From assembly GCA_964345215.1 (NCBI GenBank), contig CAYFQH010000083.1, forward strand, positions 1-5,679: 5,679 nt of DNA. Reading direction: 5' to 3'. This document shows positions 5,631-5,679 of this stretch, piece after piece. The DNA comes from CAYFQH01 sp964345215 (GTDB lineage: Bacteria > Bacillota > Clostridia > Christensenellales > Aristaeellaceae). Each line of letters starts with the position of its first letter. Positions within the stretch are counted from its first letter, which is position 1. A program made the position numbers and the translations under genes. The notes beneath the pieces were generated by a model that saw nothing but the letters and a program-made list of their open reading frames with translations, did no database searches and was not told where the DNA came from.

Positions 5631-5679
5631 AATCTACTGTAAAGGGTAGCAGTGCAATAATCCTTGCCCGTTTAATGGC
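5629..5679 (-). CDS. rpsR: Ribosomal protein S18 (rpsR), C-terminal 16 codons only
   Basis: The - strand frame reads AIKRARIIALLPFTVD and then TAA at 5631-5629. This is the conserved C-terminus of small-subunit ribosomal protein S18 (typical pattern AIKRARxxALLPF), which binds 16S rRNA next to S6 in the 30S platform. The gene is cut by the window edge; the full protein is usually about 75-90 residues. In Bacillota, rpsR is normally last in an rpsF-ssb-rpsR operon, which agrees with a terminator directly after its stop. The fragment is short, but the motif is distinctive. Confidence 0.9.
   Translation of the reverse strand, partial: AIKRARIIALLPFTVD

Overview
The window reads as chromosomal DNA from a Bacillota (Firmicutes) bacterium, probably a Clostridia-type anaerobe. 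The support is AGGAGG-type ribosome binding sites, use of GTG and TTG starts, sigma-A-like promoters, short rho-independent hairpins with T-runs, and a ribosomal protein S18 C-terminus of Firmicutes type. The lineage call is an inference; no rRNA or other decisive marker is present. One 100-N assembly gap lies at 2485-2584.

Layout. 1-336 holds no convincing gene, but it carries a perfect 39-nt palindrome (164-202), a weak terminator (221-249) and a possible promoter. 337-1635 (+) encodes an ion transporter of the ArsB/NhaD/P-protein superfamily. It ends at a strong bidirectional terminator (1694-1728) shared with a convergent, unrecognised 167-residue protein (1769-2272, -). 2273-2612 is intergenic plus the gap. 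2613-3602 (-) encodes an aldo/keto reductase of the L-glyceraldehyde-3-phosphate reductase (YghZ/Gpr) type. A 165-bp divergent control region (3603-3767) separates it from two translationally coupled AraC-family regulators (3768-4667 and 4664-5533, +). A second bidirectional terminator (5592-5630) separates the regulators from the last 16 codons of rpsR (5629-5679, -), the edge of a core ribosomal operon.

How the parts may work together. The clearest unit is the divergent pair of transcripts: aldo/keto reductase leftward and the two AraC regulators rightward. The control region carries plausible sigma-A promoters for both directions, three GTTGAT repeats at an exact 16-bp period, and an ATTGAT/ATCAAT inverted repeat inside the regulator promoter. 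The simplest reading is that one or both regulators control their own promoter and the reductase in response to a small molecule, perhaps a sugar or carbonyl compound. The ligand cannot be read from the sequence. The transporter and the 167-residue protein look like independent single-gene units. I do not see a clear undescribed multi-gene system; the most interesting items are the control region, the paired regulators, the palindrome and the orphan protein.
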